Assembly: GCA_002727275.1 (NCBI GenBank) | Contig: PBWO01000019.1 | Location: 5,765 to 69,764, forward strand | Length of the DNA: 64,000 bases | Reading direction: 5' to 3' | DNA from: Methanobacteriota archaeon | Lineage (GTDB): Archaea; Thermoplasmatota; Poseidoniia; Poseidoniales; Thalassarchaeaceae | Part shown: positions 46,162-54,293 of the stretch, in pieces | How the letters are laid out: every line of letters starts with the position of its first letter | Position numbering within the stretch: the stretch's first letter is position 1 | Notes under the pieces: generated by a model | What the model saw: the letters and a program-made list of their open reading frames with translations, nothing else | Database searches by the model: none | Told to the model about the DNA's origin: nothing | Program-made: the position numbers and the translations under genes

Positions 46162-46851
46162 TTACTCTTCTTCGTCCCAATGTACTCTAGCCAACTCATA
46201 TTCAGGATGGTCATTTGGAATCAGAGACAGATATTCAGCAGCAACATCATCGGCTAGGTAAACCGTAACGCCTGCATGCCAAATGGTATCACCCGAAGCC
46301 ACCATACGAGCTGTATCTACTTCTAGCAAAGATGGTAGTTTATGGTGAACATGCCCTGCTTCGGCAGCGGATCTAATATTTGCAGATAGATGAACATGCG
46401 CTCTACCGCTAGGCCTGAGTCCAACTTCAAGAAGATTCTCTGCCTCATCGGGAGCACAGGGGAAGAAGAGAGATTCCGGGATGTTATCAGTAGGTAGGTC
46501 GAGCTCAATTTCCACTGTGTGGCCATATGTTGCCCTAATCATATTTCCACGAACTTCGTATCTTCCCTTTGGGTCAGTTTCAGAGATAGCACGGAAGTGA
46601 TGTGGTCGGAGCCAGTGATATCTCCTCTTGTTTGAACCTTTGAACTGCCTAATGATATCCTTGAGGTCTATCCAACCGTTGATATCCATCTCTAGATCGA
46701 ACTTTTCAGGTGCATGCCTCAAGACAAGAGCCAATCGCCTAGCTAGACTATCTCTCTCTCCAGTACGCATAATGAAACGTCCTTCGGAGTTGCATGCAGG
46801 ACAAAGGTCATCATCTGCGTAGTAACCATGGTTTGTACATTCCCTAATCAT
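46162..46851 (-). CDS. kptA: RNA 2'-phosphotransferase KptA/Tpt1 with N-terminal zinc finger
   Basis: KptA/Tpt1 moves a 2'-phosphate from RNA to NAD+, giving ADP-ribose cyclic phosphate; in eukaryotes this completes tRNA splicing. Family motifs are 'LALVLRHAPEKF' at 40-51, 'NGWIDLKDII' after it, 'MIRATYGHTVEI' near 104-115 and the C-terminal 'IWHAGVTVYLADDVAAEYL'. An N-terminal extension of about 30 residues holds C5, H8, C17 and C20, probably a zinc finger not found in the short bacterial enzyme. The 229 residues include it. It converges on the zinc-ribbon gene. Confidence 0.92.
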   Translation of the reverse strand: MIRECTNHGYYADDDLCPACNSEGRFIMRTGERDSLARRLALVLRHAPEKFDLEMDINGWIDLKDIIRQFKGSNKRRYHWLRPHHFRAISETDPKGRYEVRGNMIRATYGHTVEIELDLPTDNIPESLFFPCAPDEAENLLEVGLRPSGRAHVHLSANIRSAAEAGHVHHKLPSLLEVDTARMVASGDTIWHAGVTVYLADDVAAEYLSLIPNDHPEYELARVHWDEEE

Positions 46852-46930
46852 TGTATCAAACCGTCGAGTAGCAAGCCTCTCAAGAACCCCTCGGTCGGTA
46901 ACATCTGGTTCACTTCGCCATAGTCAATGG

Positions 46931-46937
46931 TTATGTG
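46931..46937 (+). promoter_or_regulatory. TATA-like element before the thiolase gene
   Basis: TTATGTG centred about 25 bases before ATG 46959. The upstream in-frame GTG at 46935 lies inside it, which supports the ATG as start. Confidence 0.35.
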
Positions 46938-46958
46938 AGGCAACTCACTGGTGATGTC

Positions 46959-48092
46959 ATGGGCGCAGTTATTGTTGATTGGGCTAGATCCCCTTTTCAA
47001 CGAGCTCACAAGGGTGAATTACGCTCTGTGAGGCCTGACGACTTAGCAAGTCAAGTCATTAGTGGCTTAATGGACAGGAATGATATCGATAATTCACTGT
47101 TTGATGATATAATACTTGGATGCGCATATCCAGAAGCGGAACAAGGATACAATCTAGGACGTTTGGTAACTGCTCTTTCCGGTTTTCCCAATACGGTTCC
47201 AGGTGTGACAATCAATCGCCTGTGCGGTTCTTCAATGCATGCCGTTCTATCAGCCGCATCCAGTATCGAGTCTGGATGGGGTGACTGTTTCATGTGTACA
47301 GGAGTTGAATCAATGTCCCGAGTTAAGCGCAGAGGTTTCAATTGGAGTCCAAACCCCACTTTGAACGTAGATTGGCCTCAGGCGTATGTAGAGATGGGGG
47401 TGACGGCTGAGAACGTTGCAGAGAAATGGGCTATAACAAGGGAAGAGCAAGAGAAATTCGCTCTTAGTTCTCATATGAAGTCAGTATCCGCTCTTGAACA
47501 GGGTAATTTTGTAGATGAATTGATTGAAATCCATTCGAATTCTCAAATCATCAAATCCGATGGGTGTATACGCCCCGAGACAACTATGGAAACGATGTCA
47601 GGCCTAAGGCCTGTGTTTTCTGACTCCGGTACTGTTACTGCAGCAACATCATCTCCACTGACTGACGGAGCAGCAGCGTTGATTGTTTGTAGTGAGGATT
47701 TCGCTTCTTCTAATAATCTGAGTCCATTAGCCCGCATCGTTTCAGGTGTAGTGACTGGGTGTAAACCCGAGCTTATGGGAATTGGACCAGTTTCTGCCAC
47801 TAGGAAGTTGGTTGATAATATTGGTTGGGATTTGGATTCAGTAGATGTTGTAGAACTCAATGAAGCATTCTCTTCCCAGAGTCTTGCTGTAATCTCAGAA
47901 CTTAATCTAGATCCAGGCAGAGTAAATATCGATGGTGGAGCGATTTCAGTAGGGCACCCCCTCGGGGCTTCGGGTGCTAGAATTACTGGGAAGGCAGCTT
48001 CTCTACTAAACAGAACAGATGGTACTAGAGCCATAGCAACAATGTGTATAGGTGGAGGCATGGGTATGGCAATCGCTCTTGAGAAAATCTAG
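46959..48092 (+). CDS. Thiolase (acetyl-CoA acyltransferase)
   Basis: A 377-residue thiolase that condenses or cleaves acyl-CoA. The nucleophile C89 is in 'INRLCGSSMHA'. 'NEAFSSQSLA', 'GGAISVGHPLGASGARI' and 'ATMCIGGGMG' supply the other catalytic residues, so it looks active and of the degradative/biosynthetic type rather than the archaeal SCP-x form, which lacks some of these. It could give acetoacetyl-CoA for the mevalonate pathway or act in fatty acid breakdown. No HMG-CoA synthase or beta-oxidation gene is nearby to decide. It is divergent from kptA and convergent with a membrane protein gene. Confidence 0.93.
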   Translation: MGAVIVDWARSPFQRAHKGELRSVRPDDLASQVISGLMDRNDIDNSLFDDIILGCAYPEAEQGYNLGRLVTALSGFPNTVPGVTINRLCGSSMHAVLSAASSIESGWGDCFMCTGVESMSRVKRRGFNWSPNPTLNVDWPQAYVEMGVTAENVAEKWAITREEQEKFALSSHMKSVSALEQGNFVDELIEIHSNSQIIKSDGCIRPETTMETMSGLRPVFSDSGTVTAATSSPLTDGAAALIVCSEDFASSNNLSPLARIVSGVVTGCKPELMGIGPVSATRKLVDNIGWDLDSVDVVELNEAFSSQSLAVISELNLDPGRVNIDGGAISVGHPLGASGARITGKAASLLNRTDGTRAIATMCIGGGMGMAIALEKI

Positions 48093-48634
48093 TCGGCTAA
48101 TACCAGTTTACTTCCGCAGTTTGGACATAAATCCTCAGTAGTCAATTTGGATGGAATTACTGCCAGGATGCTCTCGCATCCAGGGCACGTTGATAGAATC
48201 TCAGAATTCTCTCCGGCATCAATAGTAGTGGAATGAGAATTATACCATGTTGTATATGCATCATTTCTCATTGTAGTCACTCTCCTAAGGCTAGAAACTC
48301 CCAGTAAAGTCAGAGCAATTGGGAGCAAGAAGCTGCCTTCTGCTGTACTGACATGCGAATACAATCCCAGTATTCCAATTAGTAGGAGAAGTGAACCGGT
48401 TAGTGAGAGGTTTGCTATGCCCACATTTAGGCCCCCGGAAGATTTTCGATGTAGCATGACAATAGAGACTGCACTTAGGGGGATGATTAGAAGAACGGCG
48501 AATAGAGCGAACAGAGTAACTGTACTACCAGCCCCATTAAATCCAGTCATCAATAACAACAGTACCAGAATGGTATCAATAATTGAAAATCGAATAATAT
48601 GCGCATGCAATCTGCTCATCGGATCTCCGCTCAT
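48089..48634 (-). CDS. Membrane protein with C-terminal zinc ribbon, unknown
   Basis: A 181-residue protein. Four hydrophobic segments (about 15-32, 38-60, 72-90 and 98-113) are followed by a soluble tail with 'CPGCESILAVIPSKLTTEDLCPNCG', two CxxC pairs of a zinc ribbon. No family is recognised. The ATG at 48634 or 48619 (MSRLHAH) may be used. The 3' end overlaps the thiolase stop by 4 bases, convergently. Confidence 0.65.
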   Translation of the reverse strand: MSGDPMSRLHAHIIRFSIIDTILVLLLLMTGFNGAGSTVTLFALFAVLLIIPLSAVSIVMLHRKSSGGLNVGIANLSLTGSLLLLIGILGLYSHVSTAEGSFLLPIALTLLGVSSLRRVTTMRNDAYTTWYNSHSTTIDAGENSEILSTCPGCESILAVIPSKLTTEDLCPNCGSKLVLAD

Positions 48635-48670
48635 GCACTCGGATTAGGGTCCAGCAGAAGAATTTTCATC

Positions 48671-48705
48671 TTGCGACGAACTCATGAATAGCGAGGTAGT
48701 CGCAA
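48671..48705 (+). other. Inverted repeat before coaBC
   Basis: TTGCGAC (48671-48677) and GTCGCAA (48699-48705) form perfect 7-base arms around a 21-base spacer, ending 4 bases before the GTG start of coaBC. As RNA it could hide the start region. Whether it is transcribed is unknown. Confidence 0.3.
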
Positions 48706-48709
48706 TGCC

Positions 48710-49930
48710 GTGTCGTCCGACCTGGGAGTTGAAACTCATGGTGACTCGCTAGCTGGACGAAATGTCCTATTGGTAGTATCTGGAGGCATTGCAGCAGTTG
48801 AATCTGTGAAACTATCAAGGGAGATTCGGCGTCATGGTGCGAATCTTAGCATTATCATGACTAAGGATGCACACAAAGTCATCACACCTTTGGCCCTTTC
48901 ATGGGCATCGTCTTCTCCCATTCTGACTGAATGGGACTCAGAGATGTCCCAATTGTCTCGATTTGACGGGGTTTTAGTTGCTCCAGCAACTCGAAACACC
49001 ATCTCAAAGCATATTCATGGTGTTATGGACTCTCCTGCTTTGATGGCTCTATCCGCAGCTAGAGGTAGCAGAACACCAATACTTTTCGTCCCATCTATGC
49101 ATTCTGACTTATTCGATGACCCTGTAACAACTGAATTACTCGACTCATTAATGGATGAGGGTTCTGATATCGTATTGAATGAATTTTCAGAGGGCCGTTT
49201 GAAGCAACCCAATCACATTCAAATCGTAGCCAATCTAGGTCGTTGCATAAACAAACATCTTCCTAATAGGAAGAAGGTTGCAATCACTCTGGGTGCAAAC
49301 CGTGCCCCAATTGACTCAGTTAGAGCCATTCAGAATGCATCATCTGGGGCAACCGGGTGGAGAATAGCCGAGCACTTGTATAGAATGGGCCATGATGTTG
49401 TATGCATTGCCGGAGTAACTTCTTCATCCTCTAACTTCGTTTTACCTTCAGTAATTCGAGCAGGTACTCCTGCAGCCATGCTTACTGCTTGTTTGGATGT
49501 AGCATCAGGCATGGACATTTGGATAGATGATAGTGAGAGCAAACCGGATGCTTGGATCCACGCTGCTGCTGTACTCGATTACTATACCGATCCTATCTCG
49601 GGTAAGAAGCCCAGCGGAGATTCAGATTGGAGACTTCAATTGGCCCCAGGCCCAAAGCATATCGATGAGATTTCTCACTTATCCAAAGATTGTGTACGAA
49701 TAGGATTCAAACTAGAAGTAGACGTTTCTGTTGATGAACTTCTGAATAGAGCAGCCGCTCAGATAGATCGTCTAGGAACAGATGCTTGTGTTGCCAATCT
49801 GAAGGATGAGGTTCACGATCCTAATACACCAAGGGGGCGAGTTGTTCTTCCTAACGGCGAAGTTCTCGAAATGCTAGATGATGTTGAATTGTGTCGCACC
49901 ATTGAGTCGCTATTGCACATTCGCGACTAG
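48710..49930 (+). CDS. coaBC: Bifunctional CoaBC (phosphopantothenoylcysteine synthetase/decarboxylase)
   Basis: Enzyme of coenzyme A synthesis, 406 residues, GTG start. The N-terminal flavoprotein domain (CoaC, about 1-185) has 'VSGGIAAVESVKLSREIRRHG' and 'DGVLVAPATRNT'. The C-terminal ligase domain (CoaB, about 190-406) has 'ITLGANRAPIDSVRAIQNASSG', 'AAVLDYY' and 'RIGFKLE'. The histidine that precedes the APAT block in bacterial CoaC appears replaced (sequence 'WDSEMSQLSRFDG'). The bacterial PxMN motif reads 'VPSMHSDLF', a His form that other archaea also seem to use. The assignment is firm; the decarboxylase half deserves checking. Confidence 0.9.
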   Translation: MSSDLGVETHGDSLAGRNVLLVVSGGIAAVESVKLSREIRRHGANLSIIMTKDAHKVITPLALSWASSSPILTEWDSEMSQLSRFDGVLVAPATRNTISKHIHGVMDSPALMALSAARGSRTPILFVPSMHSDLFDDPVTTELLDSLMDEGSDIVLNEFSEGRLKQPNHIQIVANLGRCINKHLPNRKKVAITLGANRAPIDSVRAIQNASSGATGWRIAEHLYRMGHDVVCIAGVTSSSSNFVLPSVIRAGTPAAMLTACLDVASGMDIWIDDSESKPDAWIHAAAVLDYYTDPISGKKPSGDSDWRLQLAPGPKHIDEISHLSKDCVRIGFKLEVDVSVDELLNRAAAQIDRLGTDACVANLKDEVHDPNTPRGRVVLPNGEVLEMLDDVELCRTIESLLHIRD

Positions 49931-49944
49931 ACATTGGCATTACA

Positions 49945-51498
49945 TTGAAGCACACTCCACCTTCGCCACCATTCGTGAGCGGTCCTAAGAAGGCTAAGCG
50001 GGGTATACCCAACAAGTCTGATTTCAATGCGTGGTATCCAGCTATAGTTGAGATTGCTGACTTAGTTGACAAGAGGTACCCAATAAAGGGTATGGACGTC
50101 TGGAAGCCATATGGACTCAAGTCGATGAACCTGATTGATGGACTTGCACGAAGGGAAATGGCACGAACGGGTCATGAAGAGCACCGTTTCCCATTATTAG
50201 TTCCAGAGGATCTACTCGAAAAAGAGAACAGACTCGTTTCTAGACTGAAGGCGGCAAGGGCTGCGGGTGTAGACCCTAATGAGCTCAGGATTGACGAAGA
50301 AGAATCGGGGTTCAAGAAAGAAGTATACTGGGTAACTAAGGGCGGTGAGAACGAACTGGAAATACCCATGTTCCTGAGGCCAACATCTGAAACACCGATG
50401 TACACAATGTTCGCTTTATGGGTACGAAGTCACGCTGATCTGCCATTGAAGACATTCCAGATTGTCAACACATTCCGATATGAGACTAAGCAGACACGCT
50501 CTTTCATACGGGTCAGGGAAATTCATTTCTTCGAGGCTCATACAGTGCACGCAAATAAGGAAGGAGCAGATGCCCAAATAGAAGAAGATGCAGATATGGT
50601 CCAATCCATAATGCATGACCTATGCCTACCTAGCCTAGTTTCAAAGAGGCCAGTATGGGATACTTTTCCAGGGGCTTGGTACACTAAGGCCGCCGATGTC
50701 ATTATGCCGAATGGCAGAACATTACAAGTCGCTACATATCACCACTACAAGGATCAGTGGGCTGGTGCATTTGACTTGACATACGAAGACTCAGACGGCT
50801 CAACTAAACCATGCCATCAGACCACATTTGGAATGTCAGAGAGGCTCTTGGGTGCAGTTGTTGGAATGCACGGTGATGACAATGGACTAATCATGCCTCC
50901 TGCGGTTGCCCCAATTCAAATTGTAATTATGCCCATTGCTCAGCATGTAGATCCTAATGTCATGAAAGCTGTTCATGCTTTGAGTGATGAGTTGAATACT
51001 GCAGGATTCAGAGTACATGTAGATGAACGTGACTTGAGGCCCGGTGCTAAGCACTTCGACTGGGAGATTAAAGGAGTCCCCCTAAGGGTCGAGATCGGAC
51101 CAAGAGATTTGGCATCTAGCTCATGCTTAGTCTCGATTAGGACCGGAGGAAAGGAACAATTGCCATTGGATGGTTTCAATAATTCCGCACGGAAACTACT
51201 CGACTCCATGGCTTCCACTTTACGCTCCAATGCGCAAACTATTGCTGACGGGTTGGTACATACATTCCCTGGATTCGTTAAAGGCGATGATGACACTCTA
51301 ATTGTTAATGAGCCAATTGTGGACGGATTTGTATACGAGTTGGCATTTGATGGCTCTGACTCTGATGCAGAAATTCTTGAGAAGTCTACAGGACTAACTT
51401 TGTTGGGCGAGTCGGATACTCCTTTCCCTGAGCCTACTCCCTGCGCTGTAACTGGTAAACTCACAACTCGTAGGCAACACATCGCTAGGATGTATTAA
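49945..51498 (+). CDS. proS: Prolyl-tRNA synthetase (archaeal/eukaryotic type)
   Basis: A class II synthetase of 517 residues. 'DFNAWYPAIVEIADLVD' opens the catalytic domain; 'FLRPTSETPMYTMFALWVRSH', 'VNTFRYETKQTRSFIRVREI' and 'HQTTFGMSERLLGAVVGMHGD' are the class II motifs of ProRS. An anticodon-binding domain begins near 'APIQIVIMPIAQHVD'. The C-terminus ends in 'ARMY', the terminal tyrosine typical of the archaeal group. The start codon is TTG at 49945, 14 bases after coaBC, likely the same operon. Confidence 0.96.
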   Translation: MKHTPPSPPFVSGPKKAKRGIPNKSDFNAWYPAIVEIADLVDKRYPIKGMDVWKPYGLKSMNLIDGLARREMARTGHEEHRFPLLVPEDLLEKENRLVSRLKAARAAGVDPNELRIDEEESGFKKEVYWVTKGGENELEIPMFLRPTSETPMYTMFALWVRSHADLPLKTFQIVNTFRYETKQTRSFIRVREIHFFEAHTVHANKEGADAQIEEDADMVQSIMHDLCLPSLVSKRPVWDTFPGAWYTKAADVIMPNGRTLQVATYHHYKDQWAGAFDLTYEDSDGSTKPCHQTTFGMSERLLGAVVGMHGDDNGLIMPPAVAPIQIVIMPIAQHVDPNVMKAVHALSDELNTAGFRVHVDERDLRPGAKHFDWEIKGVPLRVEIGPRDLASSSCLVSIRTGGKEQLPLDGFNNSARKLLDSMASTLRSNAQTIADGLVHTFPGFVKGDDDTLIVNEPIVDGFVYELAFDGSDSDAEILEKSTGLTLLGESDTPFPEPTPCAVTGKLTTRRQHIARMY

Positions 51499-52371
51499 TC
51501 ATCCAGACTTTCGCCTAAATCCTGTTAACGAAAATATTGCAAATAGCATCAATAGTGCCCCATCCAACAAATCACCAGAGCCAGAAGGAGCCCAAGAAGC
51601 TAATTCCTCATATTCTGCAATTTCACTCCAAATTAGACGAGGGTTTTCTTCGCAATTTGATGAATCTTCAATGGTAGACATAGTCTCAATTGTCAATTCA
51701 TCTTCACAAGCATTAGAACTGTCAATTACGGTCTGATTTTCATATAATGTAGAAATGTAACACCAAGGTGACTGCTGAATAGTCCTACTTTCGGAGTGAA
51801 TGTAGGTGCTTTGAGAGGACCAATTAAACCAATTTGAATCAACAATTGTATGAGAGCCATTCTCAGAAATAGTCCATTCTACAGAATATTGTGCAGTTTC
51901 CTCTAGATTAGTGGCAGTCCAAGTGACATGCAGAACATCTCCTTGAAGGTTTGATTGAGTGTTGAATTCTAGAGGCAGATCTGTCGGAGGATCTTCGCAA
52001 AGGTCAACGATCGAGCCGATTCCGACTAGTAAATTGAAACTCACAATTGCTAGACCCAGGAGGCCTACAAAGAATGGAAACCTAGAGCTATTTTTCTGAG
52101 GCAATACTACGGTTTCAGAGTTTTCTGGCTCATCTGGTAACTCAACTTCGAGATTATTTCCATTTACGTAGTCAGGATTTTCAAAAGTTGCAGTAGGGAC
52201 TACAGGGGCGGCTATACCCATCTCATCCAATGCTTCTCTGCCATAGATCCTCTCTGCGAGCGAATACAACTCAGGATCTTCTTCTACCTCGGAAGGTTCA
52301 ACAGTTCCATCGAGCAATCCTTTGACCTTATCCGCGTCATTCACGGTTGAGTGCCGATGCATATCATTCAT
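51499..52371 (-). CDS. Membrane-anchored extracytoplasmic protein, unknown
   Basis: A 290-residue protein with an acidic cytoplasmic N-terminus, one helix at about 98-120 ('FPFFVGLLGLAIVSFNLLVG'), an extracytoplasmic Asn/Thr/Ser-rich region with NxS/T sites and six cysteines, and a final hydrophobic stretch ending 'GFRRKSG'. The ending looks like a sorting or tail-anchor signal (helix then Arg-rich), but PGF is absent. The middle region may be a beta-sandwich. No family is recognised. It ends exactly where convergent proS ends. Confidence 0.65.
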   Translation of the reverse strand: MNDMHRHSTVNDADKVKGLLDGTVEPSEVEEDPELYSLAERIYGREALDEMGIAAPVVPTATFENPDYVNGNNLEVELPDEPENSETVVLPQKNSSRFPFFVGLLGLAIVSFNLLVGIGSIVDLCEDPPTDLPLEFNTQSNLQGDVLHVTWTATNLEETAQYSVEWTISENGSHTIVDSNWFNWSSQSTYIHSESRTIQQSPWCYISTLYENQTVIDSSNACEDELTIETMSTIEDSSNCEENPRLIWSEIAEYEELASWAPSGSGDLLDGALLMLFAIFSLTGFRRKSG

Positions 52372-52401
52372 GAATCAAACGCTAAGAAAATATTCTAGAG
52401 G

Positions 52402-53349
52402 CTATTTCCTAGATATTGAGCGACGTGCGGCCTGCACGATATCATCAACAGTCAATCCCATAGTACGCATAAGGTCCGATGTAGAGCCACTTTGTCCGAA
52501 TGTATCCCTGACTCCAACCATTTCTAGCGGAGCAGATACATTAGTCGCGAGGTATTCTGACACTGCCCCACCCAACCCTCCAATAACAGAGTGATCTTCC
52601 GCGGTAACTAAACATCCACAAGATTCAATCTGTTTCTGAATTAATTTAGAATCTAAAGGCTTCAAAGTATGCATATCTACGACTGAAGCACTAATTCCTT
52701 CAGCAGCAAGTATTTCGGCAGCATTCATTGCTTCAATTACCATTACTCCGCAAGAAATGATGCATACATCTTCTCCATTCTTAATCAGTGAACCCTTTCC
52801 TATCCTTAATTGGGCTACAGATTCTTCATTGTATATCCGAGGAGTTTTGTTCCTAGCCGTTCTCATATATGTGGCTCCATCATGATCAACCAATTGTACG
52901 GTTAATTCTTCTGCAGATAAATCGTCAGATGGAGTTATGACTGACATTCCCGGTATAGTTCTGTAGATGGCTAAGTCTTCAATTGATTGAGCACTGCTAC
53001 CATCGGTACCGGTGTGAATTCCTCCGTGGCTACCACAGATATGGACCGTGATTTCAGGCCTAGCTATCCCATTCCTAACTTGTTCAAATGCTCGCTCTGT
53101 AAAAATAGCAAAGGTACTGGCAAACGGGATCTTGCCAGATGATGCCATACCGGCAGCAACCAGCATCATGTTTTGTTCTGCAATTCCCATTGAGAATGTC
53201 CTATCGGGAAATTCTGTTCTAAAATGACATGATTTGGTGGATTTTCCTAAATCCGCTTCTAGTACTACGACTCTTGGATCTGATGCCAGTCGGAGTAGAC
53301 CCTTTCCATATCCATCTCTGGATGCACCTCCCGATGACGGAGCACTCAT
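52402..53349 (-). CDS. tktB: Transketolase, C-terminal subunit
   Basis: The second half of a split transketolase, which moves two-carbon units between sugar phosphates with thiamine diphosphate. The 315 residues contain the pyrimidine-binding domain ('VVLEADLGKSTKS', 'FSMGIAEQNMMLVAAGMA' with the cofactor-activating glutamate, 'FATIFTERAFEQVRN'-like segment) and the C-terminal domain ('CLVTAEDHSVIGGLGGAVSE'). Archaea commonly encode the halves separately. Its ATG overlaps the tktA stop by 4 bases. Confidence 0.94.
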   Translation of the reverse strand: MSAPSSGGASRDGYGKGLLRLASDPRVVVLEADLGKSTKSCHFRTEFPDRTFSMGIAEQNMMLVAAGMASSGKIPFASTFAIFTERAFEQVRNGIARPEITVHICGSHGGIHTGTDGSSAQSIEDLAIYRTIPGMSVITPSDDLSAEELTVQLVDHDGATYMRTARNKTPRIYNEESVAQLRIGKGSLIKNGEDVCIISCGVMVIEAMNAAEILAAEGISASVVDMHTLKPLDSKLIQKQIESCGCLVTAEDHSVIGGLGGAVSEYLATNVSAPLEMVGVRDTFGQSGSTSDLMRTMGLTVDDIVQAARRSISRK

Positions 53350-54176
53350 TTTAACTCCTCCAGTGCTAATGCTAACTCCTGATCATTTGGTGCTTTACCA
53401 TGAAATGAGGGATTATTTTCCATGAATGATACTACCTTTCCTTTGACAGTATTTGCTACAATAGCAGCGGGGCCGGAATTATGTGATTCGGCCCATTGTA
53501 AAGCATCAACAATTTCTTTCATTGAATGACCATCAATCTCTTTGACAGTCCAACCAAAGGAAGATAATTTAGCAGCCACATCTCCTACCTCCATCTGTAG
53601 GTGGACGAAATCATCATTCTGGATTCTATTCCTATCAATAATCACATTCAAATTACCAAGAGCATGGAAATCGGCAGCCATGAAGGCTTCCCAAACCTCT
53701 CCTTCTTGAATCTCCCCATCACCAAGCATGACCCATATATTTCTCTCACTGTCATCCATTCTAGCGGCGAGGGCACAACCTAGGCCAAAAGACAGTCCCA
53801 TTCCGAGACTACCGGCAGAGAAATCCACACCATCAGTCCATTTCATGTCGACATGACCCTGACAAACCGAGCCTAGTTCTCTAAATGACATCAAGTCACT
53901 TTCGTCAAGATATCCTATCTCATGCAATATAGAATAAACAGCGGGACTAGCATGACCTTTACTCATGATGAATCGGTCTCGATCGAACCAATTCGAATCA
54001 TTGAGATCAATTTTCATCCTAGTTCCATACAAAGCGGCGAGTAAATCTATTGCAGACAATGAACCGCCAGGGTGGCCCGAATTAGCAGCATGCGTCATTT
54101 TAACAATACTTACTCTACATCGCCGGGCCATATCATCCAATGCTTGCAAATCTAGCCCCATCCCCCCATTGCGCAT
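53346..54176 (-). CDS. tktA: Transketolase, N-terminal subunit
   Basis: The thiamine-diphosphate-binding half, 276 residues. 'SGHPGGSLSAIDLLAALYG' near 33-51, 'SKGHASPAVYSIL', 'GSLGMGLSFGLGCALAARM' and the cofactor motif 'LGDGEIQEGEVWEA', ending the GDG...N element with 'NVIIDRNRIQND', are all as expected. It is operonic with tktB and divergent from mqnE. Together they provide pentose and erythrose phosphates in an organism that likely lacks a full oxidative pentose pathway (inferred). Confidence 0.94.
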   Translation of the reverse strand: MRNGGMGLDLQALDDMARRCRVSIVKMTHAANSGHPGGSLSAIDLLAALYGTRMKIDLNDSNWFDRDRFIMSKGHASPAVYSILHEIGYLDESDLMSFRELGSVCQGHVDMKWTDGVDFSAGSLGMGLSFGLGCALAARMDDSERNIWVMLGDGEIQEGEVWEAFMAADFHALGNLNVIIDRNRIQNDDFVHLQMEVGDVAAKLSSFGWTVKEIDGHSMKEIVDALQWAESHNSGPAAIVANTVKGKVVSFMENNPSFHGKAPNDQELALALEELK

Positions 54177-54293
54177 GATACCAAACAGGTAGTTTGGCTA
54201 TTGATGGTTTCCAGCATGAACATACATTCAAGAAGAGTCATAGTTGAATTAAAATTGCATGGCATGTACCAAGTAATGAGGGGGAGTAAACGG

